Below, in pieces: positions 1-11,416 of a stretch of 64,000 bases of DNA. The DNA comes from Dichotomocladium elegans (Eukaryota > Mucoromycota > Mucoromycetes > Mucorales > Lichtheimiaceae). Positions within the stretch are counted from its first letter, which is position 1. Every line of letters starts with the position of its first letter. The stretch spans positions 295,678 to 359,677 of the forward strand of contig JAIXMN010000033.1 of NCBI GenBank assembly GCA_025716815.1. The letters run 5' to 3'. The position numbers and the translations under genes were made by a program. The notes under the pieces are model-generated. The model had not been told where the DNA came from. It searched no databases and saw only the letters and a list, made by a program, of their open reading frames with translations.

Positions 1-869
1 GCGCCCCACCCGCCATGATGGAATTGGCCATGAACCAATAAAGCAAATCTCCATGACTCTGTCGCTGCGATAAAAAAAAAAAGGTAACTCGACAGCAAGC
101 GTCGGCTGCTGTCGTACAAGTGGGGCTTATCACATGATATCCTCACTGTGCCAAGTATGATGTGGCAAGGATCTTTTTCCCCCGCTCCCCTTCTTGTTAT
201 GACTTGAGGTTTTTAAAAAGCATTTCGTAGAGTACCCTACGTTTTGGGTATCAATGGGATAAAAAAAGAATCAGAGCCAATCTGGCCACGTAGTCTATTT
301 CGCGCATAGGCTGCTCACACGCGCAAATAAAAAAAAAAGGAGGGGGGTTGTGGAAAGGCGGAAGGTCCACCTTACACATAGGATTTACCTGTTTTGGGAA
401 TTGCTGTAAATTTAGGAGGAGAAGGTTAGGTCCGTTGGGGCTTTCAATCAATGTATTTTATCGGGCTCGCTCCTTGATGACAACGACCGGCGGCGGCGGC
501 AGCGGCAGCGGAGGCGGCGTCACCCACCCCCCCATTTGTGATATACAAAAAAGTCCTGTGCACCTTCGAGAACTCAGAGCGTGCTCAAGGATATTTTGAT
601 GACAGGAATACAAGACATTGTCAAATACACACACATACACAGTGTGTTACAGGATATGCCTTTATTAGAGTTTTCCTGTGGCACCACGATTTCGCCTTCT
701 CCCTAGCAACGACGATCGATCAAAAGGACGATGCTGTGAAAGTCTCATCGTTGTCAACACAAAGCCATATAAATATGTATTGCGCTCTTTCCCTTTTTCT
801 CTTTCTCTTTCTCTTCCCCTCCCTTCCATTGTTTTTTTTTTCTTTACAAAAAGAAAGAAAGATATAAAA
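1..869. other. Intergenic, left edge to globin gene
   Basis: I see no convincing gene in these 869 bases. Short open frames exist on both strands but show no conserved motif. There is a G-rich/GGC-rich patch at about 485-520 and a long C/T-rich run at about 780-850 just before the globin start. Such pyrimidine tracts precede several genes in this window and probably belong to the promoter or 5' leader. Confidence 0.5.
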
Positions 870-1530
870 ATGGCAACATCCACCGTTGAAATGCTGCGGC
901 GCAAGAAGCTCATCCGCCATAACACATCACCTTCACCACCAACGGCCCATCAAATCCAACTCATCCGGCTAAGCTGGGAGCGGGTCGTTCAGCTTCGTCT
1001 GCCTGCGGACGAGGACGCCGTGTCACCATCGCATGCGTTTGGTCTGGCTTTTTACGATGCACTGTTCGAGTATGACCCGAAGCTCAAATCGCTGTTCACA
1101 AACATATTCCAGCAGGCAAGAGCATTAACAGGCATGATCGGCTACCTTGCTCGAGCACCGTCCATGGTCGCCGACGACACCGATAACGGCTATCAGCTAG
1201 CACAGCAGATGCAGCAGCTCGGCGCACGGCATCGCCAGTACAATGTACATCCCGACAGTCTTAAATTGGTTGGCCCAGCATTCGTCAAGGCTCTCCAGGC
1301 CAGGCTCTTGGATGAGTACCAGCCAGAGATTGGTGACGCATGGTTAGCGGTAAGAACTGCCAAAAAAAAAAGAAACAAAGAGAGAGAACGACCCCTCCCC
1401 CGCTCATCAAAGCTGTAATGTATTCCATGTACTATAGGCACATGCGTACGTGGCCTATCATATGGCTATCGGCTTAAAAGCAACCCAGCGGGCCTGGGAT
1501 GATCGCAACAATGTATGCAGCATACAATAA
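870..1530 (+). CDS. Single-domain globin
   Basis: Two exons, 870-1349 and 1438-1530, joined in phase 0, give 190 residues. The ATG at 870 follows the pyrimidine tract and an A-rich stretch. The chain has no reductase domain, so it is a stand-alone globin rather than a flavohaemoglobin. Residues 28-190 follow the globin fold: an A/B-helix Trp at 36, CD-corner Phe near 76, a likely distal Gln near 82 in helix E, the proximal His 121 in the LGARHRQY segment (helix F), and a Trp-Leu-Ala/His-Ala-Tyr G-H region that continues across the intron. Family knowledge suggests haem binding with roles in oxygen or nitric oxide handling or sensing; which of these is not visible here. The first 27 residues are basic and Ser/Pro rich. 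The gene converges with the next one on the minus strand. Confidence 0.8.
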
Positions 1531-1643
1531 TTGTCCTTTCTTTCTTTTATACATGTATAATCGCAAACGTAGAATAATCGAGTAAATATTAAGCATGATA
1601 AAAAAAAACACACACACATACACATACTATGCCTTGGTTGGTT

Positions 1644-2888
1644 TTATTTTTTGGGGAATAATGAAAACCAACGTCGCGCTTTGGACATTAGATGATGGGT
1701 GGCCGCAGCGGGCTTTTCTTTTGGTTTGTCTTTGTACATCCTGCCGCAGCCGCACAGCAGCATGGCAGGCGAGGTTCGCGAGTGAGTCTTGGCGGTTGGC
1801 ATCGATGCCGATCGGGAGAGATTGGATTGGTGTTCTGGCCCTTCTGGGCGTGCTTTTGTTGTTGTTGTTGACGTCGTCGTAATAGTAGAATGGGGAAGCG
1901 CATGCGACGGCTGTGTCCGTCCGGAGCGTGGCGGTTGCGACAGGGGGGGTGGTGATACCTGCCGACCTACCCGACGGGTGGCCACCGTGGTTGCCTTTTC
2001 TGGACGCTGGTGCGGGGTTGTCTTCTTCTGACGCGGCTGCAGATGGGGCATCGATCGCTGTCGCTCGGGCAGCTGTCGTCGACGTCGCTGTCGTTGTTGG
2101 TCGCAGGCCTCGTCAAACGATGGCAAGAACAGGTCCTGTGCCACACCATGCGATGCTTTTTTCTGCGCAAAAAAGACAAGTGGTATCATGTCTTCCTCCT
2201 CCTCATCCACCGATGATGATGAGCAACAGGAGTAGCAACAGGAGCAGGAAGGACTCCATGCCGACCGCAGCGGCGGCGGCGGCAGCGTCGTCTTTTTCTT
2301 TTTCTTCTTTTGCTGCTGCTGCTGCTGCATCGGCCGCATCTGCACCATGCACACAAATTTACCCGTAACGGGGTGGCAGTAGTAATAACAACTAGGCTTC
2401 GTCGTCGATATAACGCTATCAGGCGGACTAGGCAGCGCTTGACCCGTCCACGGTCGCTCATGAGGCTGCCCATGTGTCTGCTTCGAATGCCACCGCAGTT
2501 GAACAAGTGGCGGCGAAGAACTAGAAGGACTCCGCTGGTGTGGAGACTGCCTTCGTCGCGGTGGAGACGGGCGCTCAAGAAGAGGCGAGGGTGCCATAAG
2601 CGGGAGCGAGTGCGGCGATGGAGATAAACGCTGCTGCTGCTGCTGCTGCTGCCCGCTTGATCGACCCGGTTGCTTGCGGAGGGGTGGCGAACAAGTAGGG
2701 GAACGGCGTTGCGGATGATGTGCCGGCCATGAATAGTCCTCTTGCAGAAGCGGGGGTGACGATAAGAATGAGAATTGTGGTTGTTTCTTATGGCTGTTGC
2801 AAGCCACAGGAGGACGGTATTTGTGCTGGTTTGCCTTCAACATCGACATAAGTAATAAAGAAAGAGAGCAAAGGCAAGATGTGCGCAC
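1644..2888 (-). CDS. Low-complexity basic protein, unknown
   Basis: One uninterrupted frame of 414 codons on the minus strand. I do not recognise it. It is built of low-complexity tracts: Pro/Ser/Arg-rich segments, two poly-Gln runs (one followed directly by a poly-Lys run), an acidic DEEEED patch, Thr repeats, and a C-terminal Arg/Lys-rich region with a CGCG motif. A short segment rich in Tyr and Cys (CYYYCHPVTGKFVCMVQMRP) looks least random and could be a folded core. The start at 2888 is uncertain; an inner Met near 2846 is also possible. Length without stops favours a real gene, but such GC-skewed repeats can also keep frames open by chance. An intrinsically disordered nuclear or scaffold-like protein is the most that can be guessed. 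Confidence 0.45.
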   Translation of the reverse strand: MRTSCLCSLSLLLMSMLKANQHKYRPPVACNSHKKQPQFSFLSSPPLLQEDYSWPAHHPQRRSPTCSPPLRKQPGRSSGQQQQQQQRLSPSPHSLPLMAPSPLLERPSPPRRRQSPHQRSPSSSSPPLVQLRWHSKQTHGQPHERPWTGQALPSPPDSVISTTKPSCYYYCHPVTGKFVCMVQMRPMQQQQQQKKKKKKTTLPPPPLRSAWSPSCSCCYSCCSSSSVDEEEEDMIPLVFFAQKKASHGVAQDLFLPSFDEACDQQRQRRRRQLPERQRSMPHLQPRQKKTTPHQRPEKATTVATRRVGRQVSPPPLSQPPRSGRTQPSHALPHSTITTTSTTTTKARPEGPEHQSNLSRSASMPTAKTHSRTSPAMLLCGCGRMYKDKPKEKPAAATHHLMSKARRWFSLFPKK

Positions 2889-2889
2889 T

Positions 2890-3431
2890 CTCTCTCTCTC
2901 TTATATATGTACCTATATATATGTATATATATATATATATGGATATGTATATGTATATGATCTTTTTGGGTACAAAGACACCTCTATTAGCTAAACGGGA
3001 TCGATGCGAGAAGTGAAAGAATATAATTGCTATTTAATTGCAGTCAAAGATGTAACAAATAGTCGCAATACTATCGTGGAATAAAGAGAGATTATTTTTA
3101 TAGAAGGCAACGACAGAAGGGAGAAAATGTGTTCGCCGCTTGCATCTACCGTTTTATGTGGATGCGCGCGTGTGTGCGTGCGTATGCGTATGTGTTATGT
3201 GTATGCGTGTGCGTATGTAAATGGTACGGATATGTGCAAAAAAAGAGTCCCGGAGGAGGAGTGGAGTTGGAAAGGAGGTAAGGCGGGGGAGTGAGGTTCC
3301 TTCTGCATTTCCTCAAAAGTTTACGTTTCTGGCGTCCGGTGCGTAGTATACAGTTTTTACTCGAAGGGGTGTAATATTCGGTTAATTAGCTCGCGCAATC
3401 GATCGTTGAAAGAATGTCGACCCCATGATCA
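2890..3431. repeat. Intergenic with AT and TG/CG simple repeats
   Basis: A CT run passes into an (AT)n-rich microsatellite at about 2898-2958. At about 3165-3222 there is an imperfect alternating purine-pyrimidine tract made of TG, CG and TATG units. The rest is plain intergenic DNA between two minus-strand genes; I see no gene in it. Confidence 0.7.
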
Positions 3432-4886
3432 TCATGGAGTTACACTTGATTCCATTTTCTGAATCACTTGATTCAATTCATGTTCTTCCAGGACCGGTCC
3501 ATCCTGAGAGCACTTGGCGCATTTCTTTAGCTCATCGCAAAGCATGTTCAAATCAAAATGCTCAAACTGGGGATGTTCGGAGAGTCGCTGCCAAACTTCT
3601 TTGCATGATACAAGTTTGTTTGCATGTTTTGCTGGGTCTATGACCACGCCATCGTTCATACTCTTCAGGAACCTGTCAAAGTCGTGCCGCAGGTCAAAAT
3701 CTCCTGTGACGATGGGTACTGGATGCTGAATCGAGTCACTCAGTAAAAAGCCGGCCGAATCAAAGAGTGGCTCGGACAAAAGCTGATTATACGCAGAGGA
3801 ACACACCTCTTCTTTGAGCCGCTCGCAAAATGATACACCATCCTTGTCTCGGATGCATGCCACTGCTGAGGAGGGGACACGCATGATGCGTTTCGCTGGA
3901 GGTTGTAGAGGCTGCTGCTGCTGCTGCTCCTGCTGATCCTGATCATTTTTTTGGGGGACCTCATCATCATCACTCTTGTCGTTTGTCATGCTTGCTATCG
4001 TCGCAACGTCGATGCTTGTGTCCATAGACGTGGTATCATCATCTGTGACGCTGTCGTAATAGAGTTTGATATCCGGAATTGTGAACACAGGTATATCAAC
4101 GCCTTGCTCCTGCCGTAGCACGTTGAGATTCTGGTTGTATTCGGTCACAGCCACCTTGATGGAGAGCAATTCCGTCTCCATCTTCCGGATCACATCCCGT
4201 AACTCCATATTTTCGCGTTGGACCGCCTGCATTGATACGGAGTGGGTCTCTTCCATGAACTTGATTTTGGTTTCGAGTTCTTTGACATAACGTTCCTTCC
4301 GCTCCCTAAATGCTCGTTGCGCTGCGCGGTTCTGCTCTTTTCGCCGCATCTTTTGTTCTGCTGTCATGCTCTTTTCATGGCATTCATAGATGTGTGAGGG
4401 ATGAAAAAAACAAGAGAGACCAGCGTTGTGCATATTTAGAATCTTACATGACCACTTGCATCAATGTGCCCACCACCAGGAAGCAAAGCGTACTGTGTGC
4501 CTAATACTATTACAGGCCCCTTTAGGAACAAAAGCTATCGTAAAAAAAACACATCTTACCATGGATGCTTTCAATATCAGCGGGATGCGCTTGGACTGAA
4601 TAAACAGACAAAGATATGTCAGCAAGAAACAACAGACGAAAAGAAATGCTTCCATGTCTCGAAGAAAAACAGGCGTAGCATGTATATGCCATATGAAATC
4701 CATTCACTTGCTTTTCAAATTCGCCATGCTTGGACTGACAAGATCTTCCCATTTGCGTTTCTCGTGGTCGTCTGTCAAGGCCGCATTTGGCGAGGCTTGT
4801 GCCATGGCCGCAGGAGCCGGGGCCAAAGAAGGTGCGATGGGCCTGTAATGAGCTCTCTGGGATTTGTTGCTCTTTGCAATGGACAT
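3432..4886 (-). CDS. Yap1/Pap1-like bZIP oxidative-stress factor
   Basis: Proposed exons on the minus strand: 4740-4886, 4560-4595, 4448-4492 and 3432-4370, all in phase 0, giving 388 residues. The last exon is certain; the three upstream ones rest on splice signals and open frame only. Residues 87-110 are the bZIP basic region with the NRAAQRAFR signature, followed by a leucine/coiled-coil zipper. After an acidic and Gln-rich middle there is a Cys-containing FCERLKEEVC segment. The C-terminal cysteine-rich domain (Cys 332, 354, 360, 363) matches the redox-sensing, nuclear-export region of Yap1 and fission-yeast Pap1. Known members accumulate in the nucleus on oxidative stress and activate antioxidant genes. 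It is divergent from the HDAC gene across about 730 bases. Confidence 0.85.
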
Positions 4887-5613
4887 TGCTTTCCAAGAGA
4901 AGGGGGTAGAAAGAAATATCTCAGCTACTAGTACAGTATTTATGTGATTGAACGTGCAGTCGCCATGGAATGGAATGTTGCACAAGCTTTTTGCGCGGAA
5001 AACAAGAGGGTCACATTACAAAGCCTTCACCATCATACCGTGCATAGCATGTGTATCTCTCTCTATTTTCTTTTTTTACTTTGCAACAAAGCAAAGTAAA
5101 ATACAAAAGCGTGGGAGTTTTCCTCCAAGATGATTGGCAAAAGTTGCCGAACATCCCTGGAAAGACTGGCGCGTATGCGCACAAATAGACGAAGCATGGG
5201 TCCGATCTCGATTTTTTTCATGGACACAAGTTACCTGATAAACGGAGTCATGATAATGCCGATATAGAAAACCTGGCTTGGGGACGAGGAAACATGTTAC
5301 CCAAGACAACAATGCGACGCGGGAAACGGAATCGATTGTACCGACATCAAAGACCTGGATTTATTTCTAATCGACGCCATGCGAAATAGGGCAAAGCCAT
5401 ATGGCGGTCCTATGTTTATCCCAGTTCCACCTTTCAAACAAAAAAGAAGCAGGAGCTCCAAGGGTGCAGGCTGTAGAAAAAGAAAAAATGAAATTCGCCC
5501 TCCCCCACTCCCCCATTTCGTTGTCCGGCAGCTCGTTCAGAAACGTTTTCCTATTATTCTTTGACTTAACGGAAAAGAATAGATATAAAAAGAAAAAAAA
5601 AAAGAGTTGACAT
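4887..5613. promoter_or_regulatory. Divergent promoter region, bZIP / HDAC
   Basis: About 727 bases between the starts of two divergently transcribed genes. It has A- and T-rich runs but no motif I can name with confidence. I see no gene in it. Shared control of the two genes is possible only by position. Confidence 0.4.
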
Positions 5614-7182
5614 ATGCCTCGACGAAGCTGCAGTGACGGCAATGTCGTCGCCACATTTACAGAGGATTATGCGTCTACCAAGAAATCAAAGTACATGTCG
5701 CCAAAATCTATGCGATTAGCTTCCCACAACAAAACCCGAGTTGCTTATTTTCACGATGAAGGCGTTGGCAATTATCACTACGGTGTAAGCATCTCCCTCT
5801 TCTCCTTGCCATCCAGGCGCGCTAATGCGGAATTTCGCAATAAAGGAAAAACATCCCATGAAGCCTCACCGCCTGACGTTAACGAATCATTTGGTATTGA
5901 ATTACGGTTTGCACCAAAAGATGGAAATTTTCCAACCAAGACGAGCGACCGATGCCGAAATTCTTGAGTTCCATGCTGCGGACTACGTTGATTTTCTAAA
6001 AAGGTAGACCATGCTCTTCCCATTAGCAATTGACTTTTTAATATCCAAATTCGTTCGGGTACTTTTGGCAGAGTGACTCCAGACAACGCCGAGCAGTTCG
6101 AGAGCGTATTTCAGAAATTCAACGTGGGCGATGATTGCCCTATTTTTTCGGGCATTTACGAATTCTGCCAGCGGTACGCGGGTGCGAGCATTGAAGCGTC
6201 TCGAAAGTTGATAGCGAACGGGGCGGATATCTGCATCAATTGGTCTGGTGGTCTACATCATGCCAAAAAGTGCGAAGCAAGCGGTTTTTGCTACGTCAAC
6301 GATATTGTGCTGGGTGTGCTTGAGCTTCTGCGCTATTTCCCACGAGTACTATACGTCGACATCGACATTCACCACGGTGACGGTGTCCAGGAAGCCTTTT
6401 ATTCGACAGACCGCGTCATGACTGTGTCGTTTCACAAGTATAACGGCGATTTCTTTCCCGGCACAGGGCATATCGATGAGGTTGGCACATCGCTCGGCAA
6501 ATACTACTCTGTCAATGTACCTTTACGCGACGGTATCGATGATGACTCGTACGTATGGATGTTCAATGAGGTTATCAACGCAGTTATCGGCACATTCCAG
6601 CCATCTGCAATCGTGCTCCAATGCGGCGCGGATTCTCTAGGCTGCGATCGTCTTGGCTGCTTCAATCTGAGTATCGAAGCCCACGGCAAATGTGTACAGA
6701 TTGTCAAGGAGTTCAAGATCCCAATGATGGTTGTTGGTGGAGGTGGCTATACCGTCAGAAATGTGGCCAGATGCTGGACCTACGAGACGTCCATCCTGGT
6801 TGACACCGAGCTTTCGAACGACCTTCCACCGAACGAATACATTGACTTTTTCAAGCCAGATTATCAGCTACACCCCCATCTCTCAGGCCGTGTTGAGAAT
6901 CAGAACGACCGAACATACCTTCTCAAGGTCCGCGAGCGCGTGATGGAACAATTAAGGTACCTCGATGCCGCACCAAGCATACAAATGCAGGAAATCCCTC
7001 CCGATATTCAGGGCTTCCTGGACGGCGATGAGGAGATGAAGGACGCCGAAGATGATTCTGAGATCGGCAAGGAGACCAGGCGGCTGCAAACCGTGATGGC
7101 TGAGACCGAATGGTACGAAGGGGACGATGATAACGAAGGCGAGGCTGTCGATTCCGTATGGCAACAAAATACACTGGCATAA
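5614..7182 (+). CDS. Class I histone deacetylase, HDAC3/Hos2 type
   Basis: Exons 5614-5784, 5846-6003 and 6072-7182 give 479 residues. The enzyme removes acetyl groups from histone lysines with a zinc ion. Seen in sequence: the [15 protein letters not shown] start of the catalytic domain, HPMKPHR, the tandem His of GGLHHAKK (172-173), the zinc-binding DIDIHHGDG (Asp 208, His 210), [17 protein letters not shown] and the GGGGYT loop. Wording around the C-terminal half of the domain ([27 protein letters not shown]) is closer to animal HDAC3 and yeast Hos2 than to Rpd3, so a Set3/SMRT-like corepressor partner is expected by inference. The N-terminal 40 residues and the acidic tail (about 425-479) lie outside the domain. 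Introns 1 and 2 interrupt at Gly-Glu and Lys-Arg of conserved motifs, which fixes the splice sites. Confidence 0.95.
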
Positions 7183-8381
7183 AAATCCTTAATTTACCCC
7201 CTCCCCCTCCCCCGCTTCCTTTTCACTTCCTTGTATTTTATTTTTATTTTCAATCAAGTTTGCGCCATGCGATCATGGATATCAGGCCATCAGTATATAG
7301 TATTTGCGGTTCAATAGAGGCAATTTATGCGTGTAATAAGCCAATGAACATACAATCATGTTAGCAGATCAGGCCTATTTGTGGTCTCACAGCAGGCTGC
7401 ATTGCTGTCTTCCCGCCCAGCTCACTTATAGAGTGCTTCCCCCCCTCTATCCATCGAATGGAGAGTGTCCTCTCCACAAGTATCTTGGCTATCGCATCTT
7501 AACCCTTCAATAGCCCGACCGGAAAGTTCTTTAGGGGAGATTGCAGGAGCCAGCCTTTGCGCTAGCAATTCATCGTGACTTCGCATGCATTCCTATAAGG
7601 TTAGTCGTTTAGATCCAACAGGTTGCCAGCAAAAATAAAAAGAATGCTACCAGTAGCCGCTGCATTCATCAAGCAAACAAGTTGAGGAGCATATGACTTG
7701 GATCAATATCAAGCATATGCTACTGATGATCAAAGTCCTGTACCGTTCCCAAGTACAGTACAGTATAGTATTGCGCAATGAAGACCTTCCTGCGCTGGAG
7801 CTCCGGTCTAACACCATCAATGGAGGAATGCCTTGGCTTGTGGCGTGTCGAACATGGTGTCTGACAAGGATGCGTTCTGAGGCACGCAGTGTTTCGATGC
7901 CTCTCTTAATGTCAGGGTAACGACGGCGTAGCCAGCTGCGGCTGGCAGCAAGTCGCGCAATTTCACAGACTACTCTACCGCCAAGCTATAGTCGCAAAAA
8001 GGTTCCACTGGCTGAATAGCCGGGGAGGAACCCACCCCCTTCATTTACTCGTGCCGCGCATATATACTTGGATAGTGGTGATACGTCTTGGCGATAATGT
8101 TGTCAAAGGCATACTCGGCAAACCTCCCCGATCACGCACTCTACCCCCCTCTCGAGGTAATTAAATCGCATAATAACGAAAAACATTGCAGAACCATGGC
8201 AGCTGGAGAACCCCCTGTCTTTAACGACTCCTTGCCGGATCAGTGAAATTAACACCCGAGTGCCTTGCAATGCTATGTTTTTCGCGCAAAATTCGGTGTA
8301 TTTCTTTGATGCAGCCCTAATCCCCTTATCCTACGTATGAAATAAATTACCGTGGTGCGGTGGAATCGGTTATCTACCCGA
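7183..8381. other. Intergenic between convergent HDAC and TUL1
   Basis: Some 1.2 kb between the 3' ends of two convergent genes. A pyrimidine-rich run follows the HDAC stop. Only short open frames without motifs are present (for example 7693-7920); I see no gene or RNA in it. Confidence 0.6.
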
Positions 8382-11080
8382 TCAAGATGCTGGCAGATAT
8401 GATCGACAGACGGGACACTCGAGCTTTATCCGCATCCACTATAAAACGAAAAAAGCATAAGGTACAAAATATCGCCCAATACTTTACTAGGAAAGTACCT
8501 TTTCCAGACATTCTGTATGGAACAGATGCTGACATGGTGTCATCATGTATTGCGCTCTTCCAAGGACGTGTAGGCCAGGAGGACCTGTGCTATTCGTATC
8601 TACAGGAAGCATGCAAATAGCGCAATCCCGTGATGCACCAGCGCTGTTTCCGGTTTCTGTTGCTCCACGCTCTTCATCTGAAGCTGGCAAAATGGGATGA
8701 TAGTTGTACGTTTGTGGTAAGGACTATATAAAACATGTCAAAAGAAGAGGACATATCATACAAGTGAAACAATGCCGTTGCTCACCCTCTCTGAAATAAA
8801 GAATCTTGGTCCAAGAATATCTTGGAGTAGTAAGATGACCACTTGCAATCCAACATAGGCCGCAAGCGCCCAGACCCAACGCGTGGGCTCACGGTCGATA
8901 AGGTTATATGGACAGCCAAAAAAGTCTGGGGTGCATACATAGATGAGTAAGTAAAGAAAACGTTCTGTCTACCAAGCCTACTTACATAGAGGAACCGCAA
9001 GCCGTGTCACACTCATAGTCAGAATATAACGCCTTCTCAAGGGTTTGCGACAGCCTCGGAGGACGTTGCGGATGATTTGTGGGACCCAGAACGAGTAGAA
9101 TGCAAATCCACATACAAAGATAATGATGTTTTGGGCAAACGCTGACCGAGAGGCTGCTTGGTAAAAGACAAACACCCCCAATAGCAATACAAAATCTATA
9201 AAAGGGTATTAGGACTTCATCCTTGCGCTGTTATCTTTCTTTCGTTACGAGTACACATACACACACGATAGTAAACACGGCTAAAGTCTCTGGGCCCGTC
9301 ATTTTGGAGCACCCGCCGTCTGGTTGCTGCCAACGGTAAGATGGTCCGTTGCTCGCCGTTACTGTTATCTGTCGTTGTCGCTGACGGCGGAGATAATGGC
9401 CGTGCATTGGTATCCGCCACAGGTCTTGCATTCTCTGGCCGCTGAATCCGCCAGATAAGTAAGAGATAGCGCATGCTAAACACCGAAACAAGAATAAAGT
9501 TGAAAAAGGCGGCAGCTGCAAAGCGCAAAAAGACCGATTTCACGACGACCCCCGTTGTGAGATGAAGGAGGCAGAGATACCCATCCATCATGGCCTGCAT
9601 GGCAATAGTCCAGTACGACACGTTGGACACACTCTAAATGAAGGATGTTAGAATTATATAACATGACACGCCATTATCTACACCTACAGATGGCGTGGAT
9701 GTATACTCCATCTGTTGGATGAGGCTGAATATTTGCACAATAGAGAAAACGATCGCCATTCCAGCATAACTAGTGCTTTTGTTGTAGTATTGTTCCATCC
9801 GCATCCCTGTTGTTTCGTTCGCAGTCGTTATAAGTCCGCAGTTAGGCGAATACATGACAGTTGACATGATGAGCGGTGGGGCTCTTATCGTAGAAATGCC
9901 TTGTGGGTTCTCCAGTTCACGTTCGTATTCCAAAAGCTGCTGGAGCTTAATACCTCGAGGGACAGGATGGAGTTGAGCGAAGATCTCGTAGGCACAATGG
10001 AACTCAACCGCCATGGATAGCTCTTTAGGTCGGCAGTGAGAACAAGCCCTGTATAATTGTCCCCGCATCCCTCTCCTCCTTTATTACCATCCGACGAGAC
10101 TTTGCCATTCCATGTATCCATCTCCTTCAGTTTTAAGACATGCTTATCGATCTCATCAACCAATATTGATCGAGTTTGTACCATAGATTCGTCTGTCGGC
10201 AACATATGCAGGAGTTCCTCGGAATATGTGTTCGATCTGATCTCATGTTAGCATTAGCATAACGTACAAGTAACGCGCTCATCGCCAAACCCATCCCTAC
10301 CGATTGGATATCCCAATGAGATAAATGGATCCATTATTCAGGAAATGAACGCCTTCTGCCAGCAGAAGTGCTCCATAATCTGCTTTATCTGCATCTCTTA
10401 ACCACATGTAACCCTAACAAAACGCCAAATATCAGTGCTGAGGACGCAACAAAAGAAAAGAAAAAAGATACTTGCTTCAAGATAATTGACATCCTCATCG
10501 CTGGTGCCGATGGATTTGAGGTTAAGCGTATAGGAGCCGTCGCCTTCGATGCGAAAGTCTCCTCGTGCCTCACTCTGCAGCGTCTTATTGTTTGCTGGGT
10601 CGTCGTCTGGCAATGTCACGTTTTCACTATGCCAATTACCTATATGCCGCACCAGCCGTTTTATATGAGCAAAAACAAAAGATTTAGAAGACAACAAGTA
10701 CGCACCTCTAAAGACGCCGGTAATGTTGTGGTAATGGTGGGATCCGAAGCCCTTGTACTCCTCGAATCGTTCAATTTGCGATACAACAGACGAGGGAAGA
10801 GTCTTATTTTTTCAGATAAAGGATGTGTGAATTAATCTTGGCAGAACATGGTCTTCTCAACCTCTCTTACATGAGTAATGTTCACGCCAAAAGTGACATT
10901 GCCCAGTTTCTGTTTTTCAATTTCCAACGACTCTATCAATTCTTCAATGGACGGCTGCTCTCGTCGTGCTGCTTCATCTTCGGAGAGCTTGAGAAACAGC
11001 AGCCAGCCGAAGAAGAGAAACATATACAATGTTGAGCGATTCCGGGTTTGCCTTTCTTCAGCATTCTCGATTGAATCCAT
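8382..11080 (-). CDS. TUL1: Tul1/Dsc1 Golgi transmembrane RING E3 ligase
   Basis: Eleven exons: 10871-11080, 10706-10802, 10476-10639, 10301-10413, 10088-10236, 9688-10022, 9261-9633, 8986-9195, 8786-8925, 8499-8723 and 8382-8438. They total 690 residues with all phases agreeing. The N-terminus has a signal-anchor helix (about 19-31), then a lumenal domain with an NITGVFRGNW segment and ERELENPQG motif. A multi-span membrane region follows (from about residue 300), including SYWTIAMQAMMDGYLCLLHL and FYSFWVPQIIRN. The C-terminus is a RING-H2 finger: DCAICMLP, CQHLFHTECL and ECPVCR, split by the last intron. In yeast and fission yeast this is the ligase of the Dsc complex, ubiquitinating Golgi and endosomal membrane proteins and, in some fungi, SREBP. 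The third intron appears to use a GC donor. It lies upstream-tandem with the BAR gene on the same strand. Confidence 0.9.
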
Positions 11081-11416
11081 GAATGGGATGTTAAAGGGGG
11101 AGAGGGAAACAGAGTAGAATGCAGCGAATGTGCGGCGTACGTATAAGTAGTGGTGGTCGGTAGGGGTGTGAGTTTATGGCCTTGTTGCGCTTCAATTTCG
11201 TGCACAGGTGAATCGAAAGCGAAGCCGAGATATCTATCTACTGAAACACATATTGCTGAAATATATTACAGCCATCCTTCTTTAAGGTACGCCTTTCCTA
11301 TCATTGGTAAGACACTGTGGAATAGTTCATGATAAATTATGGCTCGACTAGGAATATATGAAGGTAGATGTATTATTTGCTTTCCAACACGAACGGCTAG
11401 CTTGTTGCTAATCCGC
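11081..11416. other. Short intergenic, TUL1 promoter side
   Basis: 336 bases between the TUL1 start and the end of the next minus-strand gene. I see no gene or clear regulatory motif in it. Confidence 0.5.
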
